DNA of 64,000 nucleotides. Origin: Isoetes taiwanensis (taxonomy: Eukaryota; Streptophyta; Lycopodiopsida; Isoetales; Isoetaceae). Below the pieces are notes generated by a model that saw only the letters and a list, made by a program, of their open reading frames with translations, was not told where the DNA came from and did not search any database. Where the stretch lies: NCBI GenBank assembly GCA_021234155.1, contig JAJEKV010000039.1:12641252-12705251 (forward strand), given 5' to 3'. Of the stretch, positions 1-13,400 are shown in pieces (positions within the stretch are counted from its first letter, which is position 1; each line of letters opens with the position of its first letter). Position numbers and translations under genes: made by a program.

Positions 1-2
1 AA

Positions 3-227
3 TCTGAAGTCTTCAAGACACCAGCTGCCCAGTTAAAGGAACTGAGGGATCCCTCATCTCGATTGGCTGGAAAATTCTGGGATGATGAGGAAGATGCTGA
101 AGAGGACCCTAAAGAACTCAATGATCAGTCCTTTGTCACCCCTCTCCCACACACTACAAAAAGGAAGAAAAAGGTCTACACTCCTAGGGAGCATGGGCCT
201 GTCACTAGGAGCTCCAAATTCCAATGA
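3..227 (+). CDS. LINE ORF1 C-terminal tail (partial, runs in from outside the window)
   Basis: Frame 3 is open from the first base of the window for 74 codons and stops at TGA 225-227. The peptide has an acidic stretch (FWDDEEDAEEDPKEL), then a basic patch (TKRKKK), and ends HGPVTRSSKFQ. Plant L1-type elements encode a nucleic-acid-binding ORF1 protein just upstream of ORF2, and a charged tail of this kind fits its C-terminus. The position, immediately 5' of an endonuclease-RT frame and overlapping it, is the main support. No zinc knuckle or RRM is visible because the rest of the gene lies outside the window. The frame is intact, unlike most other coding remnants here. Confidence 0.72.
   Translation, partial: SEVFKTPAAQLKELRDPSSRLAGKFWDDEEDAEEDPKELNDQSFVTPLPHTTKRKKKVYTPREHGPVTRSSKFQ
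224..227 (+). promoter_or_regulatory. ATGA stop-start overlap between LINE ORF1 and ORF2
   Basis: The TGA stop of the upstream frame (225-227) shares two bases with the ATG of ORF2 (224-226). Such a four-base overlap is the arrangement used for termination-reinitiation in some bicistronic retroelements. The overlap is seen directly; coupling of translation is inferred. Confidence 0.7.
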
Positions 228-2833
228 AGATTGTTTCTTGGAATATGAGAGGTATTAAGGGTCCTTTGAAAAGAAAGAGGGCTCTAATTGCCATTAGGGA
301 GATCAAGGCAGACATAATCCTCCTACAAGAACACATGCTCCCATCCTTTGAAGCATCAAATCTGGGTAATTGGATTTTTCCAAATGGGGATTCTATATGG
401 GCCCCAGCAGATGGTACCAAGGGGGGTATATGCATTGCTTGGAAAGGGTTAAAAAAAATAGACTTCTTCTCACATCCCTCGGGCAGGTGGCAGGTTGTGT
501 TTTTGGAAATTGAAAAGGAACAGGTAGGCATCATCAATGTATATGCTTCAACTGTCCCTGAAGAAAGAGAAAAGCAATGGTTGGAAATGTGTGAATGGTT
601 GCAGAGACAGAATGTCAGTAATTGGATCTTGAGTGGGGATTTTAACAACACCCCCTCATGGGATCAGAAGGCAGGTAAAAAATTGAACATGTCAAGGGGA
701 GAAAGGTCCCAGTGGGATAAGCTGATCCACAGATTTGTGTATCATGCCCCATCATCTTCAAATGCTTATTCTTGGAGTAATAAAAGGAAAGGATTGGACA
801 GAGTATTTTGTCTTCTTGATAGATACTACACCAACATATCCACCTTAGCAGGCTGGGACAATTTGACCATAAGTAATGACTGTAGTAATTCCATTTCGGA
901 TCACTATCCCCAGATTTTAGACACTGGAAAGATACCTCAAAATAATCCTTCTGATATCCCATTTAAGTTCAATAACAGTTTATTGGACAACAAAGCTTTC
1001 TGTAATGATTTTACCACATACTATAGTTCCTTGAAAGCTCTAAATCCAAGTGGGTCAATGAAAGAGTTTGTCATGAAATGTAAGCAGATAAAAAACTGGA
1101 TAAAACAGTGGGGTAAACAGTGGAATCAGAAAAAGAAACAGGAAAAATCAGAGATCTATTTAGAAATGAAAGAAGTTAGACAAAAGCTTTTTCTAGACAA
1201 AGATGATGTGACCCTGCAACAAAGAGAAGAAATCTTGGAAAGGAAAGTTAAGTTAATAGAAGAACATGAGGCCAAGAGCTTGGCAATCAAAAGTAGAAGC
1301 TTGTATATTAACTTAATGGATGACTGTAGCTCCAAGTTTTTCTTCAGGGCTGCTAAGAGCAGGATATTGAACAATGGGATTGTTTCAGTGATGGATGATC
1401 AACAGGAACTATCTAAACAGGAGGACATACTAAATTTATTCCATAGCAAATATAAAGATCTATTTGTTGCAAAAGCCATGGATAATGAAAGCATGTCAGA
1501 CTTTTTTGATTTTCTTGGTCCTAAAGATTTGCCAATTGAAGAAGATCTTCTTTTGGCTATCCCAATGGAGAATGAAATTCTGGAAACTGTGAAAAGTATG
1601 GCACATGGGAAAAGCCCAGGGCCAGATGGTTTACCCCCTGAGTTTTATGAACACTTTTGGGGCATAATGTCCAAAGATCTTACAATATTCATACAAGGTG
1701 CATGGCAGGCCGAAAAACTTCACCCAGCTATTAATGCTGGTCTCATTGCCTTAGTTCCAAAAGTTGATAAGCCTGCTGCCTTCTCGGACTGGAGACCAAT
1801 ATCATTGACTAATGTGTCATACAAAATCATAGCCAAGATCTTTGCCAATAGGCTTAAGAAGATTTTGCAAACGAGGATAAACCCAGTCCAATCTGGATTC
1901 TTACCAGGTAGAAGTATTCTAGATAACTTCATTGGTGCATATGAAGGGCTTCACTGGAATAGAGTCACAAATCAGAATTGTGTGCTATTAAAGTTGGATT
2001 TCAAAAGGGCCTATGACACCATTGACTGGAATTTCTTGTACAGAGCAATGTCTCAAATGGGATTTTCAGAGGCAGTAATCAAAAAGGTTGCTGGGTTGAA
2101 TGTCACAGGGTGTTCAGCAGTGTTGGTCAATGGTTCTCCATCTCCATTCTTTGAATGTAAAAGAGGAGTTAGACAGGGCTGTCCACTTGCTCCCTATCTT
2201 TTTTTAATAGTAGCTGAGATGGTGACTAGAACTATACTCAAATTGCAGCAAAATGATAAAATCAGTTGTCTAGAGCTTCCAGACACATGTGAGTCCCTGT
2301 CAGCTATGCAGTATGCAGATGACACATTTCTGTTTTTAAAAAGACAAGGAGATCACATCAGAAATTTCCTAATGGCAATGGAGAGGTTTGGGAAAGCATC
2401 TGGTGTACTGCTGAATAAGGATAAGTGTGCAATAATCTCTGACAGCATGGAAGACTACATTGAAGGGATTAGAGTTTGCGGATTTCACTCTGCAACCAAA
2501 CTTCTAGGTCTGCCTTTGGCCTTAAATATGAGCTTACATGGTCTTTGGGAGCCAATAGTCACAAAAATAAAAAAGAAGTTACAAATGTACCCCAAAACTC
2601 TGTCTATGGCTGGTAGAGTAGAGATCATTAATAGTGTCATTGCTAGCTCCCATGTATACTTCTCCTCTGCTATAATTGCAGATAAGAAAACCTATAAAGA
2701 GTTGGAGATAATTATGAAGGAATTCATCTGGCAAGGTTCCCATATGGTTGGATGGCAAAACCTGACCCTACCTAGGAAGAGGGGAGGTCTAGGATGCAAG
2801 GATCTCTTTTACAAGCATGCACTTGGCAAATAA
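224..2833 (+). CDS. LINE (L1-like) ORF2: APE endonuclease and reverse transcriptase, C-terminus truncated
   Basis: This is an 869-residue uninterrupted frame. Residues 1 to ~225 form the endonuclease: VSWNMRG, the catalytic QEHML, SGDFNN and the terminal SDHYP are all present. Residues ~470-760 form the RT: GKSPGPDGLPPEFYEHFW, IALVPKVDKP, DWRPISLTNVSYKIIAK, LDFKRAYDTIDW, RGVRQGCPLAPYLF and the catalytic QYADDTFLF, then LLGLPL and the thumb-like SMAGRVEIINSV. The product would nick target DNA and prime reverse transcription of its own RNA. The start ATG is chosen because it begins the endonuclease fold directly and overlaps the ORF1 stop. Related proteins continue a few hundred residues into a zinc-knuckle region; here TAA at 2831 cuts the frame just after GLGCKDLFYKHALGK, and the expected continuation follows in broken frames. 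EN and RT look catalytically complete, but the element is probably dead. Confidence 0.95.
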   Translation: MKIVSWNMRGIKGPLKRKRALIAIREIKADIILLQEHMLPSFEASNLGNWIFPNGDSIWAPADGTKGGICIAWKGLKKIDFFSHPSGRWQVVFLEIEKEQVGIINVYASTVPEEREKQWLEMCEWLQRQNVSNWILSGDFNNTPSWDQKAGKKLNMSRGERSQWDKLIHRFVYHAPSSSNAYSWSNKRKGLDRVFCLLDRYYTNISTLAGWDNLTISNDCSNSISDHYPQILDTGKIPQNNPSDIPFKFNNSLLDNKAFCNDFTTYYSSLKALNPSGSMKEFVMKCKQIKNWIKQWGKQWNQKKKQEKSEIYLEMKEVRQKLFLDKDDVTLQQREEILERKVKLIEEHEAKSLAIKSRSLYINLMDDCSSKFFFRAAKSRILNNGIVSVMDDQQELSKQEDILNLFHSKYKDLFVAKAMDNESMSDFFDFLGPKDLPIEEDLLLAIPMENEILETVKSMAHGKSPGPDGLPPEFYEHFWGIMSKDLTIFIQGAWQAEKLHPAINAGLIALVPKVDKPAAFSDWRPISLTNVSYKIIAKIFANRLKKILQTRINPVQSGFLPGRSILDNFIGAYEGLHWNRVTNQNCVLLKLDFKRAYDTIDWNFLYRAMSQMGFSEAVIKKVAGLNVTGCSAVLVNGSPSPFFECKRGVRQGCPLAPYLFLIVAEMVTRTILKLQQNDKISCLELPDTCESLSAMQYADDTFLFLKRQGDHIRNFLMAMERFGKASGVLLNKDKCAIISDSMEDYIEGIRVCGFHSATKLLGLPLALNMSLHGLWEPIVTKIKKKLQMYPKTLSMAGRVEIINSVIASSHVYFSSAIIADKKTYKELEIIMKEFIWQGSHMVGWQNLTLPRKRGGLGCKDLFYKHALGK

Positions 2834-4648
<1,815 letters not shown>

Positions 4649-5639
4649 CAGCCTAGACTAATCCTTCTAACTAGCTAAGACATCCAAATAATCCCAGATT
4701 ATTGGACTTATCTGACCCCCGAAGGGGAGGCTTTAGAGACTTTGATAATTTTCTTGAATCAGACATATAAACTGCCTTCATACATGCATATTCAAATAAT
4801 TCTAAAAGACATTAACAAGCCAAGCCAAATGAACAGACTTTTCACAAAGTCCTATAGACTTTTATACTATTGGCCATAAACTAGAGAACCACATCCTCAA
4901 ATATTATCACATATACATGATCTTAAACGAAATGGTCCAATCAATATGAAATGGTCCAATCAATACTTTTTTCAGAGACATTATCAGGTCAACTAGTTAA
5001 GCCTGTATTTGTGATAAAATAGACCAAAAAATGTCACATCATTGATATACCAAAATAGGAAATGAAAATGGAATATTTACAAGAAATAGATAAAGGACAT
5101 GAGACATTTTATTCATAAGAACATGAGAAGATGCATCTATTGCCAGTTTAGTAATCAAATACTACTGTTTGACAGATCAAGAGCCAGAGCATTTTGAAAG
5201 AAATAATTCCTCAGATGAGATTGCATTGGAAGTAATCATTGAATTGCATTACACGGCCGGACATAGAAGCGACCAATATCCGATATGCCAATATCCGATT
5301 TAACTTGCAACAACATATAGCAAAAGCAATTAAAAGAAATAATACAAGTGTTTTGAAGTCGTAGAAGAAAAACAATCTTCGTAGCTTCCTGATAGCAACA
5401 TCCACATCCAAAGAAATGGGAGAAGAATGTTTGGTTACCTGCAGCAGCAAAGCACATGTTAGCCTACTTGGGTAATCAGACACCGCCATGTAAGCTATAA
5501 ACATTCTTGGCTTATCGCCCTTTACCCAAACGATCACATATAAGAAAAGAACATCATAGTTAAGAAGCATAGTTCAGAGGGAATCCAAACACCCCATCTG
5601 TTCTGTTTAGAAAATTAGGGGACCAGAGCGTTTCAGAGA

Positions 5640-6285
5640 GACAAGATGTCATTGGTTTAAAAGAGGAGACTAGCATCTTTGCATAACAAGCTAAATAATT
5701 GCATCCTCCGGGAATGCTTCTAAGATGCAATCAGATTCTGAACCTATAGCATAGCCATAAATAAACCTAGAACTAGAGCAGCAAAATTGTATCATTACTA
5801 GATGTATAGACCTTATAAGAATCAGTTTAGACCAGATAAAATAATCTGCACAAAATCATTGGTTTAAAAGAGGAGTCTAGCATGCTGCATAACAAGCTAA
5901 ATAATTGCATCTGCTGGGAATGCCTTTTAAGATGCAACTGTATTCCTGAACCTATAGCATAGCCATAAATAAACCTAGAACTAGAGCAGCAAAATTGTAT
6001 CATTACTAGATGTATAGACCTTATAAGAATCACTTTAGACCAGATAAATAATCTGCACAAAATCATTGGTTTAAAAGAGGAGTCTAGCATGCTGCATAAC
6101 AAGCTAAATAATTGCATCTGGCGGGAATGCCTTTTAAGATGCAACTGTTTCAAGTGAACCTATAGCATAGCCATAAATAAACCTAGAACTATAGCAAAGA
6201 AAATTGTATCATTACTAGATGTATAGACCTTATAAGAATGGGGTTTAGACCGTAGAAAGTAATCTATACACAGTAGGATAAACAG
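5640..6285. repeat. ~206-bp tandem triplication inside array 1 unit 1
   Basis: ATTGGTTTAAAAGAGGAG recurs at 5651, 5858 and 6064. Each copy carries CCATAAATAAACCTAGAACT and TAGATGTATAGACCTTATAA. It lies in the intron between the DGDEISNE block and the GYKPR block. Confidence 0.9.
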
Positions 6286-7582
6286 CATCAACAATATTTT
6301 TTCTAGACTGGAACCTGATTTGGTTGTAACTCATTAGAGATTTCATCACCATCTTCATCGGAAAGCTCCACTAGCTCAATATGATACGCTAGGATATCAG
6401 TTGCCTTGGAGGCACCGCACATTGCGAAGACATGTATGGGATAAACATTTTGATGTTGCCATCAAGCCTAGCTCCATTTGGATCTATGCCATGCAGCCTA
6501 CAAAACTCAAACCGAGATGTCAATGGCTCAACACCATTATGCACCAGCCCCTCTTCTACACGCTTGTCTCGGTTTTACTCAAGTATGAGACTTGTTCTTG
6601 GGAGCCTCGTCGCCCAACAATTTCAATGCCTTAGACATTTGTGCAATATATAGAGAGGCCCTAATTTAGATTAAAGAAAGCTTTAAATGCAAAACCTCAA
6701 GTAATTTTCAAAGAATCGCTGATTCCAATTAGATTACAAGAAATACTTAAATTGAAGTGCAAGCCACATGATTTATTACCCGTATTTTTTTGACCGAGAA
6801 ATGATCCGGCCCTTTGATTTGGATGTAACAAAAAGATACCAAGTCCATTTGGAAGCCATCCGTCCGGTTTGTTACACATCTTCATAGTAAAAGATACCTA
6901 GCCGGAATGAAGTCGCTGTTAGGAGCATCCCCGTACTGGAGTTTCAGGCCCCGTTTTTGAAAAGGTTGTGTTTCATAGGAGATCCGAACCATTGGAACAT
7001 TAATCACAAGTATTGCATGTAACATAAACACGCTTTCCAAGGGACAATAGCTTTTTCCTCTACCAATATTTTAGCCGTCCAACTTTTCCACAAAAGGAAT
7101 GCATTAACGCAAGAGTATTCCTCTTTTTTAAGAATGCAAAGTTAAAGGAAGCAAAAGCAATCCATAGAAACGTACCTTAAAAAGATGCCGTTTGCATGTG
7201 ATAAGCTATGTAATTATGAGCCATTATCATATATTGTCCCATCATAGTCTATTCCATATGGTATCCAATCATTGAGCCTTATGCTAAAGGGGAACGTTAA
7301 AAGATATTCTAGCAAAAGTTGTACCTCCTTTTGTTTCTAATTAATAAGTAGCCAAAGGCTTCGTATTGTCCCACCAATTCGACTTTTTAAGGCAAATATG
7401 CCTTTTTCCCTTTCTTTGCTCTTGGCCCCTTCTTTTCCACGCGTGCATGCAAAATAAAGATAGGAAAATGCAACAAACAATGCATGCATAAAAAAGATTC
7501 TTCTAGAACTCATGTCAATATTGATGTCATATACTACAAAGGAATGGCCATAGGTTCCAATACCATTGGCAAAAGCAAAGCC

Positions 7583-7722
7583 TTGGGTTAACAATGTACT
7601 GCCAAAGTAAATTGCAAAAGAAATTGTATTATGTGACCTCTATAAATGAGCATTGGGTTAACAATGTACTGCCAAAGTAAATTGCAAAAGAAATTGTATT
7701 ATGTGACCTCTATAAATGAGCA
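7583..7722. repeat. 70-bp tandem duplication, array 1 unit 1
   Basis: TTGGGTTAACAATGTACTGC begins at 7583 and again at 7653, exactly 70 bp apart. On the minus strand each copy encodes part of the hydrophobic TISFAIYFGSTLLTQ block. The duplication is not a multiple of three, so it breaks the frame. Confidence 0.95.
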
Positions 7723-8253
7723 TGCATAACTCTCATGCACTGTGTATAGGTCCAAGAAAAGATAGATGAAAGGCAGACTAATACCAAGGGCAATGTCTAT
7801 AGTCATCTACTAATCAGTATGTGCAGAAGAGAAATGAGTGCAAGCATTACCTCAGACAGTCAATAAGATAAATGATGGGGCCATCTTTAAGAATAAATGC
7901 ATGGCACTTTTACGAATAGTGACTGAACTCCACCATATCATTAGGACAAAAATAATGCACATGTTTAGTGAGAGTTACCATCCTCATTTAGCAGCACCAG
8001 CAACGTATCCAAAGAAGAGATATGTCTATGCCATCAATGGTGATATGCCTAGTGAGAGTATTGTGAACTGTAACTCATTATTTATCAGTACCAACAACAT
8101 TATCAAAAGAAGAAAATAGGCCAAAGCAAATCATTTATCAGGGATACAAAGATAAAGCTTAGAATATTGACTAAGAATCCACCAGAAATTTATATTTATA
8201 TATCCCTACCTCCTACCGGAAGGCAAAGTAAGGTCCTAAGAAGCATAGGGGCT

Positions 8254-8286
8254 GGGAGGGTCCCTATGCAAACATAGGGCCCTCCC
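8254..8286. other. Hairpin in the array 1 intron, matched by array 2
   Basis: GGGAGGG, a bulged T, CCCTATG, loop CAAA, CATAGGG, CCCTCCC. The arms pair over 14 bp with one bulged base. Array 2 has a shorter version, GGGTCCCTAT with ATAGGGACCC, in the equivalent intron position after the AT tract. Retention of pairing in diverged sequence suggests a structured element or the remnant of a small inverted-repeat transposon. Confidence 0.6.
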
Positions 8287-9937
8287 TGCCAACTAAATTG
8301 CAGAAAAGTCTGTTATACTAAAAACGAGAATGATGAACCAAAAACATACCTGTGTTTATCCAGTTCAAAATAAGAACTCATGATAAATTGCCTTGTGTAT
8401 CTTGTGCCAAATGCCTTCCATAAGCGATAATTATGAAGGAATAATCATATTAGTACAGTTATCCCAAAATTTGGGCCAAACGTTTAAGGGAATAAGTCCC
8501 AAAGTATTTGTTAAGAAAGTAGGCACTGTGGCCAAGATATAAGATATCGTATGCAATGCATACATAGCTAGACTGGTCAGTTAAAAGGAAACTTCATAAA
8601 GTAAGAAAAGACTACATACCCATATATAGATGTTATCGATCAAAGAAGTTACCATACAAAAGATGGCATCACCATTATGACTTTGTACTGTTATATTCCA
8701 TAAAACCGAGATGAACACCTGATTTCAGTTTTGTTGCGTATACTCAATCAAATCAACACCAAGTAACTGTTGCACATTTATGGAGTAATTCCTATCGGAA
8801 GTCCCCTCCTAGAAAATACAGATGTTAGCAACATAGCAAGAAACAGCCTAAAAAGGAGATAATTAAAGATAAAAGTATAAAGTATGTCTCTAAAGCCCAC
8901 ACCGGTAAAACCAGTGACCAGAAATAGGGTAATATATAGACCAGCCTAGACTAATCCTTCTAACTAGCTAAGACATCCAAATAATCCCAGATTATTGGAC
9001 TTATCTGACCCCCGAGGGGGAGGCTTTAGAGACTTTGATATTTTTCTTGAACAGCCATATAAACTGCCTTCATATATGCACATTCAAATAATTCTAAAGG
9101 ACATTAATAGGCCAAGCCAAATGAACAGACTTTACAAAAGATTCTGTAGCCTTTTATACTATTGACCATAAACTAGACAACAACATCCTCAAATAATATC
9201 ACATATACGTGATCTTAAACGAAATGGTCCAATCAATATGAAATGGTCCAATCAATACTTTTTTTAGAGACATTATCAGGTCAACTAGTTAAGCCTGTAT
9301 TTGTGATAAAATAGACCAAAAAATGTCACATCATTGATATACCAAAATAGGAAATGAAAATGGAATATTTACAAGAAATAGATAAAGGACATGAGACATT
9401 TTATTCATAAGAACATGAGAAGATGCATCTATTGCCAGTTTAGTAATCAAATACTACTGTTTGACAGATCAAGAGCCATAGCATTTTGAAAGAAATAATT
9501 CCTCGGATGAGATTGCATTGAAGTAATCATTGAATTGCATTACCGGCGCGGACATAGAATGTACCCAATATCTCGATATGCCAATATCCGATTTGCGCTT
9601 GCAACAACATATAGCAAAAGCAATTAAAAGAAATAATACAAGTGTTTTGAAGTCGTAGAAGAAAAACAATCTTCGTAACTTCACGATAGCAACATCCACA
9701 TCCAAAGAAATGGGAGAAGAATGTTTGGTTACTGCAGCACAGAAAGCACATGTTAGCCTCTTTTAAATAATTGTACACCGCCATGTAAGCTATAAACATT
9801 CTTGGCTTATATCCCTTTACCCAAACGATCACATATAAGAAAAGAACATCATAGTTAAGAAGCATAGTTCGTGAAGAGAATCCAAACACCCCATCCTGCT
9901 ACGTTTAGAAAATTAGGGGACCAGGCGTTTGTTTAGA

Positions 9938-10560
9938 GACAAGATGTCATTGGTTTAAAAAGGGAGACTAGCATGCATAACAAGCTAAATAATTGCATCT
10001 GAATGCCTTCTAAGATGCAATCAGATTCTGAACCTATAGCATAGCCATAAATAAACCTAGAACTAGAGCAGCAAAATTGTATCATTACTAGATGTATAGA
10101 CCTTATAAGAATCGGTTTGACCGGATAAAATAATCTGCACAAAATCATTGGTTTAAAAAGAGGAGTCTAGCATGTTTTATAACAAAGCTAAATAATTGCA
10201 TCTGCTGGGAATGCCTTTTAAGATGCAACTGTGTTCCTGAACCTATAGCATAGCCATAAATAAACCTAGAACTAGAGCAGCAAAATTGTATCATTACTAG
10301 ATGTATAGACCTTATAAGAATCACTTTAGACCAGATAAATAATCTGCACAAAATCATTGGTTTAAAAGAGGAGTCTAGCATCTTTGCATAACAAGCTAAA
10401 TAATTGCATCCGCTGGGAATGCCTTTTTAAGATGCAATGTGTTAAATGAACCTATAGCATAGCCATAAATAAACCTAGAACTATAGCAGCAAAATTGTAT
10501 CATTACTAGATGTATAGACCTTATAAGAATCAGTTTAGACCAGAGAAAGTAATCTATACA
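9938..10560. repeat. ~206-bp tandem triplication inside array 1 unit 2
   Basis: The same three copies start at 9949, 10146 and 10356, so the triplication predates duplication of the 4.29-kb unit. Confidence 0.9.
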
Positions 10561-11880
10561 CAGTAGGATAAACAGCATCAACAATATTTTTTCTAGATGG
10601 AACCTGATTTGGCCGGAACTCATTAGAGATTTCGTCACCATCTTCATCGGAAAGCTCCACTAGCTCAATATGATACGCTAGGATATCAGTTGCCTTGGAG
10701 GCACTGGCACATTGCAGCACATGTATGGGATAAACATTTTGATGTTGCCATCAAGCCTAGCTCCATTTGGATCTATGCCATGCGACCTACAAAACTCAAA
10801 GCAACCGAGATGTCAATGGCTCAACACCATTATGCACCAGCCTCCGCTCTTCTACACGTTGTCTCCGCTTTACTCAAGTATGAGACTTGTTCCGGGAGCC
10901 TCGTCAAGCCCAACAATTTCAATGCCTTAGACATTTGTGCAATATATAGAGAGGCCCTAATTTAGATTAAAAGAAAGCGGAAATGCAAAACCCTCAAGTA
11001 ATTTTCGAATGGCTTGATTCCAATTAGATTACAAGAAATACTTAAATTGAAGTGCAAGCCACATGATTTATTACCTGTATTTTTGGACCGAGAAATGATC
11101 CGGGCCCTTTGATTTGGATGTAACAAAAAAGATACCAAGTCCATTTGGAAGCCATCCGTCAGTTTGTTACACATCTTCATAGTCGTAAAGATACCTAGCT
11201 GGAATGAAGTCGCCGTTGTGGAGCATCCCCGTGGCTGGAGTTTCGGGCCCCGTGTTTTGAAAAAGGTTGTGTTTCATAGGAGATCCGAACCATTGGAACA
11301 TTAATCACAAGTATTGCATGTAACATAAACACGCTTTCCAAGGGACAATAGCTTTTTCCTCTACCAATATTTTAGCCGTCCAACTTTTCCACAAAAGGAA
11401 TGCATTAACGCAAGAGTATTCCTCTTTTAAGAATGCAAAGTTAAAGGAAGCAAAAGCAATCCATAGAAACGTACCTTAAAAGATGCCGTTTGCATGTGAT
11501 AAGCTATGTAATTATGAGCCATTATCATATATTGTCCCATCATAGTCTATTCCATATGGTATCCAATCATTGAGCCTTATGCTAAAGGGGAACGTTAAAA
11601 GATATTCTAGCAAAAGTCGTACCTCCTTTTGTTTCTAATTAATAAGTAGCCAAAGGCTTCGTATTGTCCCACCAATTCGACTTTTTAAGGCAAATATGCC
11701 TTTTTCCTTTCTTTGCTCTTGGCCCCTTCTTTCCACGCGTGCATGCAAAATAAAGATAGGAAAATGCAACAAACAATGCATGCATAAAAAAAGATTCTTC
11801 TAGAACTCATGTCAATATTGATGTCATATACTACAAAGGAATGGCCATAGGTTCCAATACCATTGGCAAAAAGCAAAGCC

Positions 11881-12020
11881 TTGGGTTAACAATGTACTGC
11901 CAAAGTAAATTGCAAAAGAAATTGTATTATGTGACCTCTATAAATGAGCATTGGGTTAACAATGTACTGCCAAAGTAAATTGCAAAAGAAATTGTATTAT
12001 GTGACCTCTATAAATGAGCA
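11881..12020. repeat. 70-bp tandem duplication, array 1 unit 2
   Basis: The same two 70-bp copies start at 11881 and 11951. As in unit 1, the duplication is older than the unit duplication. Confidence 0.95.
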
Positions 12021-12484
12021 TGCATAACTCTCATGCACTGTGTATAGGTCCAAGAAAAGATAGATGAAAGGCAGACTAATACCAAGGGCAATGTCTATAG
12101 TCATCTACTAATCAGTATGTGCGTAGAGAAATGAGTGCAAGCATTACCTCGCACGATCAATAAGATAAATGATGGGGCCATCTTTAAGAATAAATGCATG
12201 GCACTTTTACGAATAGTGACTGAACTCCACCATATCATTAGGACAAAAATAATGCACATGTTTAGTGAGAGTTACCATCCTCATTTAGCAGCACCAGCAA
12301 CGTATCCAAAGAAGAGATATGTCTATGCCATCAATGGTGATATGCCTAGTGAGAGTATTGTGAACTGTAACTCATTATTTATCAGTACCAACAACATTAT
12401 CAAAAGAAGAAAATAGGCCAAAGCAAATCATTTATCAGGGATACAAAGATAAAGCTTAGAATATTGACTAAGAATCCACCAGAA

Positions 12485-12486
<2 letters not shown>

Positions 12487-12545
<59 letters not shown>
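12487..12545. repeat. (AT)n tract at the array 1 / foldback junction
   Basis: About 57 bp of AT dinucleotides at the point where unit 2 of array 1 stops. Confidence 0.97.
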
Positions 12546-12546
<1 letters not shown>

Positions 12547-12922
12547 ATCTAACATATATATGTTCTTATGTTTGTCCCATTGAATCCGAATAGTTGATCT
12601 AAGATCCTACGGCTCACGTGGCTTTGGGGCGATCCTACGGCCCGAATGGCTTGGGAGTTTACATACACTCATATAGACACGATCCCTCACGGTCCAAAGT
12701 TGATCTCGATCCCCGACCGCCGATCCGAGATCCTACGGCTCACGTTGCTTGGCACATATCTTACGGTCCACATGGCTTTGGGAATTATATGTAATAGATC
12801 CTATGGCTCATATTGCTTTTATATGATGAGATCTTGATCGTTGATTGAGTCTAAGATCCTATGGCTCATGTTGAATGCTCATCCCTTAAGGAAAGGCTTT
12901 TAAAATTTTTTATGTTATTGGG

Positions 12923-12976
12923 GAAATTAGAACCACGGTCCTCAACCCCCAAACCCCCACTCTAACCACTAGACCA
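12923..12976 (-). mobile_element. tRNA-derived SINE head, left arm copy 1
   Basis: On the minus strand an A box TGGTCTAGTGG (12976-12966) is followed ~30 bp later by a damaged B box GGTTCTAATTTC (12934-12923). The spacing fits a Pol III internal promoter. The A-box context resembles tRNA-Glu/Asp. The one-base insertion in the B box would weaken it. Confidence 0.55.
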
Positions 12977-12986
12977 AGCATTAATT

Positions 12987-12988
<2 letters not shown>

Positions 12989-13026
<38 letters not shown>
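12989..13026. repeat. (AT)n tract between the two 478-bp copies
   Basis: About 38 bp of AT dinucleotides exactly at the duplication junction. Confidence 0.95.
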
Positions 13027-13028
<2 letters not shown>

Positions 13029-13400
13029 AACATATATATGTTCTTATGTTTGTCCCATTGAATCCTGACCAGTTGATCTAAGATCCTACTACTCCGTGGC
13101 TTTGGGGCGTATCCTACGGGCCAGATGGCTTGGGAGTTTACATACGACTCATATAGACATGATCCTACGGTCCAAAGTTGATCTCGATCCCCGATGGCCG
13201 ATCCGAGATCCTACGGCTCACGTTGCTTGGCACATATCTTACGGTCCACATGGCTTTGGGAATTATATGTAATAGATCCTATGGCTCATATTGCTTTTAT
13301 ATGATGAGATCTTGATCGTTGATTGAGTCTAAGATCCTATGGCTCATGTTGAATGCTCATCCCTTAAGGAAAAGGCTTTTAAAATTTTTATGTTATTGGG

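Larger units (their letters stand above)
5211..8425 (-). pseudogene. Array 1 unit 1: multi-exon gene relic of unknown function, minus strand
   Basis: Conserved reading blocks bounded by splice-like sites run from high to low coordinates. (1) 8425-8350: SLWKAFGTRYTRQFIMSS, ending DKHR at CAG/GTATGT. (2) ~7635-7480: hydrophobic TISFAIYFGSTLLTQ, then FANGIGTYGHSFVVYDINID. (3) ~7280-7178, ending HANGIFLR at AAG/GTACGT. (4) 7059-6893, after acceptor TTGGTAG: GKSYCPLESVFMLHAILVIN, then YETQPFQKRG and NSDFIPARYLYDYED. (5) 6888-6780: DGWLPNGLGIFLLHPNQRA. (6) ~6640-6315: LVHNGVEPLTSRFEFC, GIDPNGARLDGNIKMFIPYM, LVELSDEDGDEISNE, ending NQ at CAG/GTTCC. (7) ~5535-5439: KGDKPRMFIAYMAVSDY, ending CAG/GTAACC. 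Hydrophobic blocks suggest a membrane protein, but I recognise no family. Stops and frameshifts interrupt every block. Confidence 0.5.
9469..12100 (-). pseudogene. Array 1 unit 2: second copy of the unknown minus-strand gene relic
   Basis: Same order as unit 1, without block 1. The hydrophobic GIGTYGHSFVVYDINID block is at ~11935-11780. The exon ending QTASFK or HANGIF at AAG/GTACG is near 11475. The VFMLHAILVINVPMVRIS block is at ~11320-11180. The block carrying ASKATDILAYHIELVELSDE ends at 10604 (CAG/GTTCC). The GYKPRMFIAYMAV block ends at ~9733. Indels fall at different places from those in unit 1, so each copy restores frames that the other breaks: near 6410 unit 1 reads SSQCAV and then stops, whereas unit 2 reads through QCASASKATD. 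This suggests the shared ancestor was a real gene. No start codon or terminal exon can be fixed. Confidence 0.5.
8936..12486. repeat. Array 1, tandem unit 2, truncated at an AT tract
   Basis: Direct repeat of 4645-8195 of unit 1. It ends where unit 1 has its intronic AT-rich point (CACCAGAAATTTATAT). Beyond it, unit 1 continues with ~740 bp that unit 2 lacks; unit 2 instead runs into a long (AT)n and the foldback structure. Confidence 0.95.

Noticed and set aside
205-962. Minus-strand open stretches of 148 and 106 codons opposite the LINE
   Set aside because: They are antisense to an intact endonuclease frame and show no motif of their own.
7838-8119. 93-codon plus-strand frame in array 1 (repeated at 12135-12416)
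   Set aside because: Preserved only because the DNA is duplicated; opposite strand carries the splice-bounded blocks and the peptide has no motif.
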